From Gigaspora rosea (Eukaryota; Glomeromycota; Glomeromycetes; Diversisporales; Gigasporaceae): 64,000 nt of DNA. Positions 36,050 to 48,429 of this stretch are shown here, piece by piece; within the stretch, counting starts at the first letter, position 1, and every line of letters starts with the position of its first letter. Both the position numbers and the translations under genes were made by a program. Below the pieces are notes generated by a model, which worked only from the letters and a program-made list of their open reading frames with translations, did not search any database and was not told the DNA's origin. The DNA lies in NCBI GenBank assembly GCA_003550325.1, contig QKWP01000264.1:287559-351558 (forward strand). The letters are read 5' to 3'.

Positions 36050-36539
36050 TGTCAGTGAAATATTATGTTAGTAAAATGATTGTTGATTAATTGATTGCCA
36101 CCCATAAAGAATAGTGAGCTTATAATTATGAAAATAGAGGAATAACCATAATGGCTAGCTTTAGAGCTATGAAAGAATGTTTAAAGAAAACTTATTAATG
36201 TGTTTTTTTGTATTTAGATCTCTAGTAAGTCTTTACAAAATCATTAATATGCTTAGATAAAACCTGAAAAAACATAGATAGATCAGGTATTAGTTTGTTT
36301 ATTTTGGGTTTTTTATGCAGATCTTTTTTATTTATAGTAATATTTGCTTATTTTTAAAGTTTTTTTGTAGTTCTTTCTATTTTTAGTAATTTTATAATAA
36401 ATCTAATCTACTATATATATTTTGGGTCCTGCTTAGATCATAGTTGTTAAACAATTTTAAAGATCTTAATATCAATACAAATTTTCAAAAGGTGTTAAAA
36501 AATTATAAGATAAGTTCAAGTTTCATATATTTTTATATA
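36050..36539. other. AT-rich spacer, nothing recognised
   Basis: No repeat or gene was recognised between the 207-bp foldback and the pogo-like MITE. Confidence 0.5.
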
Positions 36540-36862
36540 CAGTCGAACTTCCATAAATGCAATACCTTTCAAAAAGCATGTTTTTTCTTTTATTTAAGAT
36601 GTTATTAGTACTAAATGCATGTTCTATATTTTGTAAATGCACGTTCTCTTAAATAACATTTTATATTATACTAACTTCTCTAAATGCACGTAGCCAATTA
36701 AATTTTAGTATTTAAGATAGGCTATAAGTTTTGATAGAAGTTATACAAACTTGATGATCTAATTTTTAAAGCTGCAATTTATTGGCTCTCTTTAGATGCA
36801 AACCTCTCTAAATGTACATTATAGGCTTGTTCCTACAAGTTGTATTTATAGAGGTTTGACTA
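36540..36862. mobile_element. pogo/Tigger-like MITE, 323 bp
   Basis: Left CAGTCGAACTTCCATAAATG and inverted right TAGTCAAACCTCTATAAATA pair over 23 bp, differing only by transitions. TA borders (36538-36539, 36863-36864). Interior words such as TAAATGCATGTTCT and TAAATGCACGTTCTC repeat the subterminal theme. CAGTCGAAC-type ends and TA duplication point to pogo/Tigger. A hAT element has since inserted across its right edge. Confidence 0.82.
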
Positions 36863-36865
36863 TAT

Positions 36866-38647
36866 CAGTGTTGGCAAATGACCGGTCATTTAATTTTAAA
36901 TGACCAAATGACCAAATGACCAAAATAATAACCAAGTCATTTATAATTTGGTTATTTAAAAGTAGAAGTTACACAAACTTAAATTCTGCAGCTTTATTGG
37001 CTAGATCTTTACTATATTAATTTTATTTATGTTTAAATTTAAGAATAAGGCCGTCAAATTAATTTTTTGGTTAACATCACTCCTTCCCCTCCTTTGATGT
37101 CTGTTACTAAATATTCACCCGTAATTATTTACCTGCTACTTAGTTTTATCATTATGCGTAAAATCGTTATGAATCGTTAGTACGATGGGTGGCACTTTGT
37201 GCCACCCATCGTACTAACGATTCATATAGAATACGGATTAAATAATTAAATCCAGATTCTTCCAGATTCAGATTATATACAAAGTAGTATTCAGATTTGA
37301 TTTGAATGGCCTTTAATTAAAGAATAGGATCAAGGTACTACTACCTTTGCTAACTCTCATAAGTAATTAATACTACAATATAAGTGAAGCTGCTATAATT
37401 TAAGCTTATTAAACCTAAGAATGGTTTTTTGTCTTATTACAAATTTTTCACCATGATGACTAATTCACAGACCACATCAAACATTTAATTTTATATTTTA
37501 GAATATAATTTTATTATTTTACAGTTTCTATAAAACTTGTGGGTACAGGAAAATAGAAGATACTGGCTAGTTCAAATAATAAAAAAATAAATCCAATTTA
37601 TTTATTTGTTTATTTATTTATTTTATTTTATTTATTTATTATTTATTGACTTTTACTAATACGTACTCATGATGCTTTACACCGATGTATGCATTATCTC
37701 AAAAATTAGATAATTAATTAATATGGGGAGTCTTAGGTAAAAGATGTTCGATGCTCTCAATTAGAGATACGATCCGTATATCATTAGTTTAATTTTATAT
37801 AACAAAATTATTATGAAGATTTCGGATATAAGGATATTCGTTAAATTTTAGATAGGAAAACTGATCATGGATCGCATCTTTACCTCTAATCCAAATTTAA
37901 ATACTAACTCCAGCATGAAAAGACTTTGCGTTAAAATTTTATATACAAACATAGAAATCTAAAAAACATCAATAAAAACATATGATAGGTGTAAAACAGC
38001 ATAGGTGCGTTTTACAATAATTGCATTTATTTATTTATTCGAATTTTTCGAAGAATTTATTTAACCAATGTAAATATTGAATATTTAAATTCAAATACTT
38101 AAGATTGTATGTACATTTAAGTTCGATTCTTTTTAATGAGACATAATTTGGATTCAATATCCAATGCAAAATCTTTAACATTATTTTTTTTTTAATAAAT
38201 ATAAACTTATTCTTCATTTTTATGCACATGTTGGTTTTATGAATTTACTAAATCAATTTTATTATTAATTTGCATATTATTAAGTCTATATTTTAATAGT
38301 TTCTTTGAATTTTGCAACAAAAAAATTAGTGGCTTGTTACAGTATATAAACACAAAAAACTGAAAGCCAGTATAAGTTTAAAGTGTAATTTATTTATATC
38401 GACCTATTGAATAGTATAATAAACAAACGAAATATTAAAATCATGTTCTTATTTAAAATACATTAAATTTATGATGTAGACAAGTTTTATACCGAGTGAT
38501 GCTAGTTATTATTAATTTTTATAATTTTTATAATTCTTATAATTTTTATATTAGGTCATTAGGTCATTTCAAATTTCAAATGACCAAATGACCAATGACC
38601 AATTTATTTGGCCATTTGGTCATGTTTATTTGGAATTGCCAACACTG
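36866..38647. mobile_element. Non-autonomous hAT element, 1.78 kb, perfect 8-bp target duplication
   Basis: GACTATAT stands immediately before (36858-36865) and after (38648-38655). TIR is CAGTGTTGGCAA at both ends. Subterminal GACCAAAT/ATTTGGTC words repeat at both ends, as binding sites do in hAT elements. No transposase domain is visible; the 64-codon minus frame at 38035-38229 has no motif. The interior also carries a possible PIF-type end (near 37049) and a 59-bp perfect hairpin (37168-37226). Confidence 0.9.
37168..37226. repeat. Perfect 28-bp-arm hairpin
   Basis: TATGAATCGTTAGTACGATG and the next eight bases are followed by a TTT loop and the exact inverse to 37226. There is no mismatch, whereas the surrounding hAT interior is featureless. 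This could be a structural element or a tiny foldback insertion. Confidence 0.9.
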
Positions 38648-38655
38648 GACTATAT

Positions 38656-40383
38656 TGTAGTTAATTAATTATTTTTATTTATTTATATTAATTTATTATT
38701 CCATTTATAATTATTTATTATTGCCAAGTGATTTAGTTTTAAGAATTTTATTATTAATATAAATCAATTTTGTGTCAAAAGTTTTTAGACTATTTTGAAC
38801 TTATATTTATTTTTAATTATTGATAATAGGTCAAATTAACTAATAAGCAACTTTTTGTATATATGAATCTAATATTTTACAAAAGCATTTTATATAATAT
38901 AAATATTTAAATATAAAAAAATTATAGTTCAATATTTAAAATTTTTTTGTTTTTTTTTAAAAAAATAATAGAATTATATATATATATAGTATTAGATCAA
39001 AGTACTATAATAAATTATTGTAATTTTTAAATTTAAATAAATATATCTTTTATTTAATTAATATTTTGCAAAATATTTTACTTTGGTTTATTCATAATGG
39101 GTATCTGTTTGCTGTACTAAATTTAGTACATTATAAAACTACAATTTTAAAAAATTGGTATTATTAACTTCAAATTAAATTTATCTAATATATAATCCTT
39201 TATTTAAAAGTCATTTTAGAAGATTTAAAAATTAGATAACTTATCTAAAATTTTTTTATATTTTTAAAAATTTGTTTGTTACTAAAAGTGCAAAAAAAAA
39301 ATACTAAATTATAAATAACAAAATTTTGATATAATAAAATTTTTAAAATTGCTTAATAAAAGTTATAAAGCTAATTTTCTGGTTCTAATGATAGAAAATC
39401 ATTAAAATTGGTTTAGTAGATAAAATGTTACAAGTAATTTAATTTTACTAAATTTTTATTATGTTTTTACTCTGTTTTACTATATAAAAATACAGAAAAT
39501 CTAACCATTTTTAGGCATGTGTTACTTTAAAACAGGTATATTTAAGCTATTTAAAAAAATTATTATTTATTTTTTTTAACTATATCAAGATCAAAATTAG
39601 GTTCAAAACAATCTAAAAATTTAGTATTTTTTTTAATTTTATTATAAATTTTTATATAGTATGATTTTTTTAAGCTGTACTAAATTTAGTACAGAAAAAT
39701 TTTAGAGAAATGCACAAGGTTTAAGAACGAACTGTATAAAATTTTTGTTATTAAGTATTACTATAATTATACAAAAAGATAGTTCTAATCTTCAAATATA
39801 TTTTGACAAAATTTAAATCAATTTGGTTAAATATTTAGTTTAAAATAATTTTTTTTGTCTGTACTAAATTTAGTAAAAAGCTTGACGTATACCCATTAAT
39901 ATAAATCTATTAACCAATCATATTTTGTAAAAATTATTAATAATCTACAAAAATTATTCAATCAGAATAAAAGCTTACTATGCTTAATTTATAATATCTC
40001 TCTCCAATTGCATTATATAATGATTTGTTTATTGACATACAATTACAATTGATAATTGTAATAAATATACAATATAAGTATTTATAATTATTTCCAATTA
40101 GAATCAATTATTACTTTATTTTATATAGTTATTGACAACTTGTTATATCTGGATCATTCATCATAGCATAATTTAACTAGTTAAATAATTCTTGCAAAAT
40201 GTGCATAAATAGCTAAAATAAAATATAACATATATAATATTTTAGTAATTTGACAAAATATTTAATTATAACCCTTTTTAAAATTAACTTCAATTTGCTA
40301 AAATTTAAATTTGAACCTTAGATCAAATTTGAATCAATTTGCTAAAAAAATTATAATATATTAAAAAATATTTAGAGTCTTTA
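38656..40383. other. AT-rich DNA, no gene
   Basis: Mostly A/T homopolymer; one inverted-repeat element (39095-39900) is listed separately. Nothing else was recognised. Confidence 0.5.
39095..39900. repeat. Foldback-like repeat with three TACTAAATTTAGTA palindromes
   Basis: Ends read TAATGGGTATCTGTT and (inverted) TAATGGGTATACGTC. TGTACTAAATTTAGTAC occurs near 39114, 39675 and 39860. The interior 39395-39430 contains, inverted, the core TCTACTAAACCAATTTTAAT shared with the foldback families. No coding. Confidence 0.55.
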
Positions 40384-40585
40384 CAAAATTATGATTGTTA
40401 AAAATTTTAATGATTGTGTATATCAGTATAAGAAAATTATGATCATTAAAAATCTTAACAATTGTGCACTAAAAATTATAATTATTAAGAATCTTGATAA
40501 TTGTATATATCAATGCATAAAAATTATGATTATTAAGAATTTTAATGATTATGTACATCAGTGCATAAAAATTATGATTGTTATA
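40384..40585. repeat. 48-bp minisatellite
   Basis: Four degenerate units (one shortened) of AAAATTATGATTGTTAAAAA + TTTTAATGATTGTGTATATC + AGTGCAT. An inverted fragment of the same repeat with its neighbour AGCTAATTTGAAATTAGTAG occurs at about 45165-45240, on the far side of the 4-kb foldback. Confidence 0.8.
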
Positions 40586-41031
40586 GCTAATTTGAAATTA
40601 GTAGGACATGTAGTAAATTTTGTGATGATTATTCAAATGGGCTCTCAAAAGTAAAACCAGACAATTTGACAATTTTTTGAAAATTAACCTATTTGATTGA
40701 CCAGGTGTAAAATTTAAAGCCAAACTTTTTTATTTAATAATGAAAGTCTAATTACTTAATAAATTTTTGTGATACAACGGTTAAAAACTTTTGACGCTAT
40801 AACCTAAAAATAGATTTACTGAAATTTTATAGGTTTACAGATTTAATAATCCTGTTTAAACAGGTTTGTTAATTATGAATATACTATTTTTAGATTGCTT
40901 TGATTTTGTGTAACAAAATAGTTTTTGTTGCTTTTCTCAAAACCCATGATCTGCCAAATTGTTTGGTTTCTACTTTTGAGGGCCCAAATTTCAATAATTA
41001 TTTTTAGTAATAATAGTATAGTATTTTAATT
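40586..41031. other. Flank of the giant foldback
   Basis: Begins AGCTAATTTGAAATTAGTAG, a word found again at about 45190 (inverted) and 47313. The stretch 40920-41000 is related to 2850-2940. No gene. Confidence 0.5.
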
Positions 41032-44000
41032 AGAGAATTGCTATTTGCACCATAGATTTTTGCTATTCACACCATAGTACATGTAGATCATCTCGATTTT
41101 GTCACTTAAATATTTTAACTTTTAAAAACTTTATTAATATTATCTCTATGAGTTCTTGATCAAATTTAATAAAAGTTTTTTATTTGAATTCTATGGATTC
41201 GTAGAATCAAAATAAAACAACTTTTATCAAATTTGGTCAAGAACACATGGAGATATCTTTGATGAAATTTTCTGTAAACAATTTCAATGCAGCTTCTTTG
41301 TAATATTTTTTTTTTGCTTTTTCAAAATAACCCACTGTTCAGCGATAATTTACAAAATATTTTACTATGCTAACTAAAAAAATTTTATAACAAGATTTGT
41401 AGCGCATATTATGGACTAATAGAATCTCAAATTTCATGAAAAAATATTAAAAACTCGTAAAAATATTAATGTTTTTGTAAATTTTGATACATACGTTTTC
41501 GCAAGTTTTCCTCTAAACTTCAAATGATTCCAGAAGCACTTTCTCAAAATGAAACCTACAAAAGATGAATTAGTAAGTTGATAGAATAGATATTTGAGAG
41601 TCTTCAGTTAAAATTACATCATAAACGGATTAATATTGACGAAGCTATGATAATTTTTCAATTTGCTTCCAAATTCAAAATTTTCTAAAATTTTCAATTT
41701 TGATGAAAACAGAAAAATCACCATCACAGGCTAGATTTTTACAAGTTCAAATGAAATAAGTTACTGCGCACTAATATAATCAATAGAAAATATGCTAAAA
41801 TTTTGCTTTCTAAAATTTCAAGTTATTTGGTTAAATATTCATTTCATAATAACTTTTTTCATTTGGCGCAGCTTCTTTATAATATACTTTTTGGAATAGA
41901 AGAATCTTTCATCAAAGATATCTCTACAAGTTCTTGACCAAATTTGATGAAATTTTTTTATTTGAATTTTATGGATCCATAGAATTCAAATAAAAAAATT
42001 TTCATTGAATTTGATCAAGTAGTTGCAAAGATACCTTTGATCAAAGTTTTAGAGAATTTCAAAACGGTATCACATAACAGATACGTTTAAATTTGTTAAC
42101 AAAACTTTGATTAAGGATATCTCTGCAACCACCTGATTAAATTTGATAAAAATTTTTTAGTTAATTATTATGGATCCATAGAATAAGTAAAAAAATTTTT
42201 ATCAAATTTTATTAGATAGTTGCAGAGATATCCTTGATCAAAGTTTTGTCAAAATTTAAATATATCTGTCATGTAATAAGCATTTTAAAATTCTCTAAAA
42301 CTTTGATCAAAGATATCACTGCAACCACCTAATCAAATTCGATGAAAATTTTTTATTTGAATTCAATGGATCCATAGAATCGAAATTAAAAAATTTTTAT
42401 CGAATTTGATTAGGTGGTTGCAGAGATATCTTTAATCAAAGTTTTAAAGAATTTCAAAACGCTTATCACATGACAGATACTTTAAATTTTTGACAAAAAT
42501 TTGATTAAGGATATCTCTGCAACCACCTGATAAAATTTGATGAAATTTTTTAGTTAATTATTATGGATCCGTAGAATAAGTAAAAAAATTTTTATCAAAT
42601 CTTATTAGATAGTTGCAGAGATATCCTTGATAAAATTTTGGCAAAAATTTAAACACATTTGTTATGTGATACGCATTTTGAAATTCTTTAAAACTTTGAT
42701 CAAAGATATCTCTGCAACCAACTGATCAAATTTAATGAAAATTTNAAATTTGATGAAAATTTTTTTATTTAAATTCTATAGATCTATAGAGTGTAAATAA
42801 AAAATTTTTATCAGATAGTTGCAGAGATATCCTTAATCAAAGTTTTGTCAAAAATTTAAATGTATCTGTCATGTGATAAGCGTATTGAAATACTCTAAAA
42901 CTTTGATCAATGATATCTCTGCAACCACCTGATCAAATTCGATGAAATTTTTTTTTTTGAATTCTATGGATCTATAGAATTCAAATAAAAAAATTTTCAT
43001 CGAATTTGATCAGGTGGTTGCAGAGATATCATTGATCAAAGTTTTAGAGTATTTTAATACGCTTATCACATGACAGATACATTTAAATGTTTGACAAAAC
43101 TTTGATCAAGGATATCTCTGCAACCACCTGATAAAATTTGATGAAAATTTTTTTACTTATTCTACGGATCCATAATAATTAACTAAAAAATTTTCATCAA
43201 ATTTGATTATGTGGTTGCAGAGATATCTTTGATCAAATTTTAGAGAGTTTCAAAACATGTATCACATGACAGATACGTTTAAATTTTTACAAAACTTTGA
43301 TTAAGATATCTCTGCAACTACCTAATAAATTTTATGAAAATTTTTTTACTTATTTTACGGATCCATAATAATTAACTAAAAAATTTTCATCAAATTTTAT
43401 CAGGTGGTTGCAGAGATATCCTTGATCAAATTTTTGTCAAAAATTTAAACGTATCTGTCATTTTGAAATTCTCTAAAACTTTGATCAAAGATATCCCTGC
43501 AACCACCTAATAAATTCAATAAAAATTTTTTTTATTTAGATTCTATGGATCCATAGAATCTAAATAAAAAAATTTTCATCGAATTTGATTAGATGGTTGC
43601 AGAGATATCTTTGATTAAAGGTTTGGAGAATTTCAAAATGCTTATCACATGACAGATATGTTTAAATTTTGACAAAACTTTGATCAAGGATATCTTTGCA
43701 ACTATCTAATAAAATTTGATGAAAGTTTTTTTACTTATTCTACAGATCCATAATAATTAAATAAAAAATTTTTATTAAATTTAATTAGGTGGTTGCAGAG
43801 ATATCCTTGATCAAAGTTTTGTCAACAAATTTAAACGTATCTGTCATGTGATACATGTTTTGAAATTCTCTAAAACTTTGATCAAAGATATCTTTGCAAA
43901 CACTTGATCAAATTCAATGAAATTTTTTTATTTGAATTCTATGGATCCATAAAATTAAATAAAATAATTTTACCAAATTTTGTCAAGAACATGTAGAGAT

Positions 44001-45037
44001 ATCTTTGATGAAAGATTCTTCTATTTCCAAAAAGTATATTATAAAGAAGCTGCGCCAAATGAAAAAAAGTTATTATGGAATAAATATTTAACCAAATAAC
44101 TTGGAATTTTAGAAAGCAAAATTTTAGCATATTTTCTATTGATTATTTTAGTGTGCAGTAACTTGTTTCATTTAAACTTGTAAAAATCTAGCCTGTGATA
44201 GTGATTTTTCTATTTTTATCAAAATTGAAAATTTTAGAAAATTCTAAATCTGGAAGCAAATTGAAAAATCATCATAACTTCGTCAATATTAATCAGTTTA
44301 TAATAAATTTTAACTGAAAACTCTTGAATACCTATTCTATCAACTTACTAATTTACGTTTTGGAGGTTTTATTTTGAGAAGTGCTTCTAGAATCATTTGA
44401 AGTTTAGAGGAAAACTTGCGAAAACATATGTGTCAAAATTTACAAAAACATTAATATTTTTACGAGTTTTTAATTCTATTAGTCCATGATATGCCCTACA
44501 AGTCTTGTTATAAAATATTTTTAGTTAGCATAGTAAAATTTCTTGTAAATCATTGCCGAACAGTGGGTTATTTTGAAAAAGCAAATAACATATTACAAAG
44601 AAGCTGCGTTGAAATTGTTTACAGGAACTTTCATTAAAAATATCTCCACGAGTTCTTGACCAAATTTGATAAAAAATTTTTTATTTTAATTCTACGAATC
44701 CATAGAATTCAAATAAAAAAAATTATTAAATTTGATCATGAACCATTGAGATAATATTAATAAAAGTTTTTAAAAGAAGCTGCGTTGAAATTGTTTACAG
44801 GAACTTTCATCAAAAATATCTCCACGAGTTCCTGACCAAATTTGATAAAAATTTTTTTATTTTAATTCTACGAATCCATAGAATTCAAATAAAAAAATTA
44901 TTAAATTTGATCATGAACCATTGAGATAATATTAATAAAAGTTTTTAAAAGTTAAAATATTTAAGTGACAAAATTGAGGTGATCTACATGTACCATAGTG
45001 CGAATAGCAAAAATCCATGGTGCGAATAGCAATTCCC
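41032..45037. mobile_element. Giant foldback element, 4.0 kb, palindromic array
   Basis: TIRs AGAGAATTGCTATTTGCACC and (inverted) GGGAATTGCTATTCGCACCA stay similar for well over 100 bp; the wider arms (41300-41940, 43970-44600) are also inverse copies (CCAAAAAGTATATTATAAAG and its complement). The centre is an array of about 11 palindromic units of 185-215 bp, each AACTTTGATCAAAGATATCT - CTGCAACCACCTGATCAAAT - TTGATGAAAATT - TATGGATCCATAGAAT and back. Two variants (ATAGAATTCAAAT and ATAGAATAAGTAA) largely alternate. TTTTAATT (41024-41031) and TTTTAATA (45038-45045) are a probable 8-bp target duplication. One N at 42745. No coding. Confidence 0.8.
44597..44948. repeat. 176-bp tandem duplication in the right arm
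   Basis: AAAGAAGCTGCGTTGAAATT starts at 44597 and again at 44773, with the intervening 176 bp almost identical. The left arm has one copy, so this happened after the arms formed, or is an assembly effect. Confidence 0.85.
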
Positions 45038-45045
45038 TTTTAATA

Positions 45046-45832
45046 ATATAATTTTGATTAATATATTATACAGTATGTTTTGCACTAGCTAAAAATTATA
45101 TTATTGAAAACTATACTTTTATTACTAAAAAATAATTGTAAAATTTGCAATCAATTATTACAAAATTTATTATATGTCTTACTAATTTTCAAATTAGCTA
45201 TAAGAATCTTAACGATTGTGAATACTAGTGCATGAAAATTAAATGATCATTAAAATTAATGCATGTCTATATATAAATTTAATACTATGTATAATAGTGT
45301 ACAAATTTTAATTTTTTATATAATAATATGTATTAAATTTTTTGGATTATTTTTGTTTTTGTACAGTTTCCATATAGTAATTATTAAACCTGTGCTTACT
45401 CATATACAATTTCATATTTATGTATGCATTTTGTATATTGAGTTGTTATAGAGATATATACTAGTAATACAGTAGTAATACTAACTAAAATTAATTATAA
45501 TAAATTACTCTATCTAAATCCTAATAATAGTAAGGCTTTAATTGAGATATAGAAAGAATTGGTTTAAGTAACTAGAGTTGAAATAAAGCTCTAATTATGT
45601 TACAAGGCTCTAATATGTGGTTATTAAATTGGACTTTAATTTGATTTCACTAATTAGGAAGTAATTAGTTTATAATTATCTATTAAAGAGATTATTAATG
45701 ATAATACTTTTACTTTAATTTCAAAAGTTATATCTTAATAAACTTTGAGCCCAAGCTCCAAAAATCACTAGCTATAGAACTACTTTATTGTAAAGACAGA
45801 AAACATTATAGTTATATTTTTATGTGCTTTAT
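45046..45832. other. AT-rich spacer between two giant foldbacks
   Basis: Holds an inverted fragment of the 48-bp minisatellite region at 45165-45240. The 62-codon plus frame at 45263 is AT-driven and shows no motif. Confidence 0.5.
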
Positions 45833-45840
45833 TATAGCTA

Positions 45841-47308
45841 AGGGAATTGATATTTTCACACCTTTTTTTGATAATTCCACACTCATATAGATCATTTTAG
45901 TTTTTTTTAATTTTTTTTAAACTTTGATTGAAGATATTCTAATACTTTTCTAACCAAATTTGATTAGCTTTTTTTTTTTGTTTTAATTGTAGAAAGCAGT
46001 AGAATTAAAATAAAAAAAAGTTTATTAAATTTAATTAGAAGTATGTCAAGATATCTTCAACCAAAGTTTGTCAAATTCTAAAACATCTATCAAATATAAC
46101 CTGTGGCAAAAATTGTTTACAATCTTTAATTAAAGGTATCTTGATACCCACTAGACCAAATTTGATAAACTTTTTTTTAAATATAGTTAGTAGTGAAATT
46201 AAAATGAAAAAAGTTATCAAATTTGATTAGAAGGATATCAAGAGATCTTTGATCAAAGATTAAAACAATTTTTTGCCATGGCTTATATTTGATAGATATT
46301 TTAGAATTTTACAAAATTTAGTTAAAGATATCTTGACACTCTTCTAATCAAATTTGATCAACTTTTTTTATCTTAATTCTACTACTTTCTACAATTAAAA
46401 TAAAAAAAGTTGATCAAATTTGGTCAGGTTGGTTGGTGCCAAGATATCTTTAATCAAAAAGTGTAAACAATTTTTTGCTGCAGTTTATATTTTATAAACA
46501 TTTTAGAATTTTATAAACTTTGATCAAAGATATCTTGACACTTTTCTAATCAATTCAATCAACTTTTTTATTTTAATTCTACTGCTTTCTACAATTAAAA
46601 CAAAAAAAAAGTTAATCAAATTTAATTAGTTGGGTGTCAAGATATCTTCAAACAAAGATTGCAAACAATTTTTTGCTCAGTCTATATTTGTTTTAGAATT
46701 TTACAAACTTTGATTGAAGATATCTTGATACCTTTCTAAGCAAATTTGACCATCCTTTTTTATTTTAATTTTACTGCTTTTTACAATTAAAAAAAATATT
46801 GATTGAATTTGGCCAGTTGGGTGTCAAGATATTTTCAATCAAAAATTGTAAACAATTTTTTGATACAGCTTATATTTGATAGATGTTTTAGAATTTTACA
46901 AACTTTGTTCAAAGATATCTTGACACTTTTCTAACCAAATTTGATCAGCCTTTTTTATTTTAATTCTACTGTTTTCTACAATTAAACCAAAAATAAGTTG
47001 ATTGAATTTGGTTAATTGGGTGTCAAGATATCTTTAATCAAAGATTATAAACAATTTTTTGCTATAGCTTATTTACAAACTTTGATCAAAGATACTTGAT
47101 AACCTTCTAATCAAATTTAATCAACTTTTTTTTTATTTTAATTCTACTACTTTCTACAATTAAAACAAAAAAAGTTGAACAAATTTGGTCATATAGGTGT
47201 CAAGATATTTTCAATATTTTCAATCAAAGATTTAAAAAATTAGAAAAAAACTAAAATAATCTATATGGGTGTGGCATTATCAAAAAAGGGTGTAGAAATA
47301 TCAATTTC
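45841..47308. mobile_element. Second giant foldback, 1.47 kb, related family
   Basis: TIRs AGGGAATTGATATTTTCACA and (inverted) GGAAATTGATATTTCTACAC continue for about 80 bp. About seven internal palindromic units of about 190 bp read AACTTTGATCAAAGATATCT - TGACACTTTTCTAATCAAAT - TTGATCAACTTTTTT - CTACTGCTTTCTACAATTAA and back, separated by AAACAATTTTTTGCTGCAGC and ATATTTGATAGATGTTTTAG. TATAGCTA (45833-45840) and TACAGCTA (47309-47316) form a probable 8-bp duplication with one mismatch. Ends and unit design match the 4-kb element; the sequences otherwise differ. No coding. Confidence 0.8.
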
Positions 47309-47316
47309 CTACAGCT

Positions 47317-47632
47317 AATTTGAAAATTAGTAAGACACAGAATGAATTATGTAATAATTGTTAGTATATTTTTGGTAATTATCTTGCCAAAAATTTTTGT
47401 ATTTGTTAGTAATTATAATTTTTGGCTGCAATACAATTTGTTTTTTGCAATCAATTTTTTATATTTATTGATATGACAAAAACAATTTAGTGATACAAAT
47501 ACAATGCTACAATATTCAACTTTATTTAGTTATTACTCTAATACTTGCTCTATCTGTTTAGTATATTTTAAAAAAAAAACTGTATTGTTAATTAATAGAG
47601 CTTATTTTAAAAAGCAAAAAAGACAGTGAATA
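47317..47632. other. AT-rich spacer
   Basis: Starts with the AGCTAATTTGAAAATTAGTA word shared with 40586 and 45190 (inverted); nothing else seen. Confidence 0.5.
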
Positions 47633-48169
47633 TTAATTGGTGATCCGCGAGTCAACCAGAGAGTGGTCATAGTGAAACGTAATGCAGATTACTTATAGAA
47701 ATTAGGCTTTTGCGAATGTGGAGTGCACACATCTAAAACTTTTTTTATACTAAGTTAATCACTCTTCTGACTTAAGAGACTTTTGTAGAGCTCGTCAAGA
47801 CGCATCTAATGGCGGGTAGAGCGTCAAAATCGGCCTGGTGGGTGCTGAGATATCTTTAAAAAACGTTTCTTTTACTATGTAAATTTCTTTACAAACAATA
47901 CTATTGTTTGCAAAGAAATTTACATAGTAAAAGAAACGTTTTTTAAAGATATCTCAGCACCCACCAGGCCGATTTTGACGCTCTACCCGCCATTAGATGC
48001 GTCTTGACGAGCTCTACAAAAGTCTCTTAAGTCAGAAGAGTGATTAACTTAGTATAAAAAAAAGTTTTAGATGTGTGCACTCCACATTCGCAAAACCCTA
48101 ATTTCTATAAGTAATCCGCATCACGTTTACTATGACCACTCTCTGGTTGACTCGTGGATCACCAATTAA
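47633..48169. repeat. 537-bp near-perfect palindrome
   Basis: TTAATTGGTGATCCGCGAGT at the left is matched by the inverse of ...ACTCGTGGATCACCAATTAA. Arms are about 268 bp and meet at CAAACAATACTATTGTTTG (near 47904) with essentially no spacer. Only a handful of mismatches are visible, mostly near the outer ends. G+C is higher than in the flanks. The stem contains AGATATCTCAGCACCCACCA - GGCCGATTTTGACG, a diverged version of the core in the neighbouring foldbacks. Nothing suggests coding. Confidence 0.92.
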
Positions 48170-48429
48170 CTAAATTTTTATAGTAAATATATTATATATA
48201 CAGGATCTAATAAACAAAAAAAAAGTATAATCAAGAGTTTGTAAATTAGTTTCAAAGCAAAATATATTTTAGATCAAAACCTTGTTAATAGAGTTGCTAG
48301 TGCAATATTGGTGCACTATTAAATTTTTTGGTGCATAAGTATACCTAGTAGTGCACTATATAGTGGTGCACTATATAAAAAAATATTAATATTAATTCAT
48401 GATCTATCTAAGAACTAGTGAAATAATAT
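48170..48429. other. Spacer with GGTGCACTAT words
   Basis: Positions 48300-48380 hold several GGTGCACTAT/ATAGTGCACC words, partly palindromic. No gene. Confidence 0.5.

Noticed and set aside
40391..40654. 87-codon plus-strand frame with KIMIIKNLN repeats
   Set aside because: It reads the 48-bp minisatellite, whose unit length is a multiple of three; no sign of selection.
42060..43970. CRISPR array
   Set aside because: The units are large palindromes with no unique spacers, in a eukaryotic foldback element.
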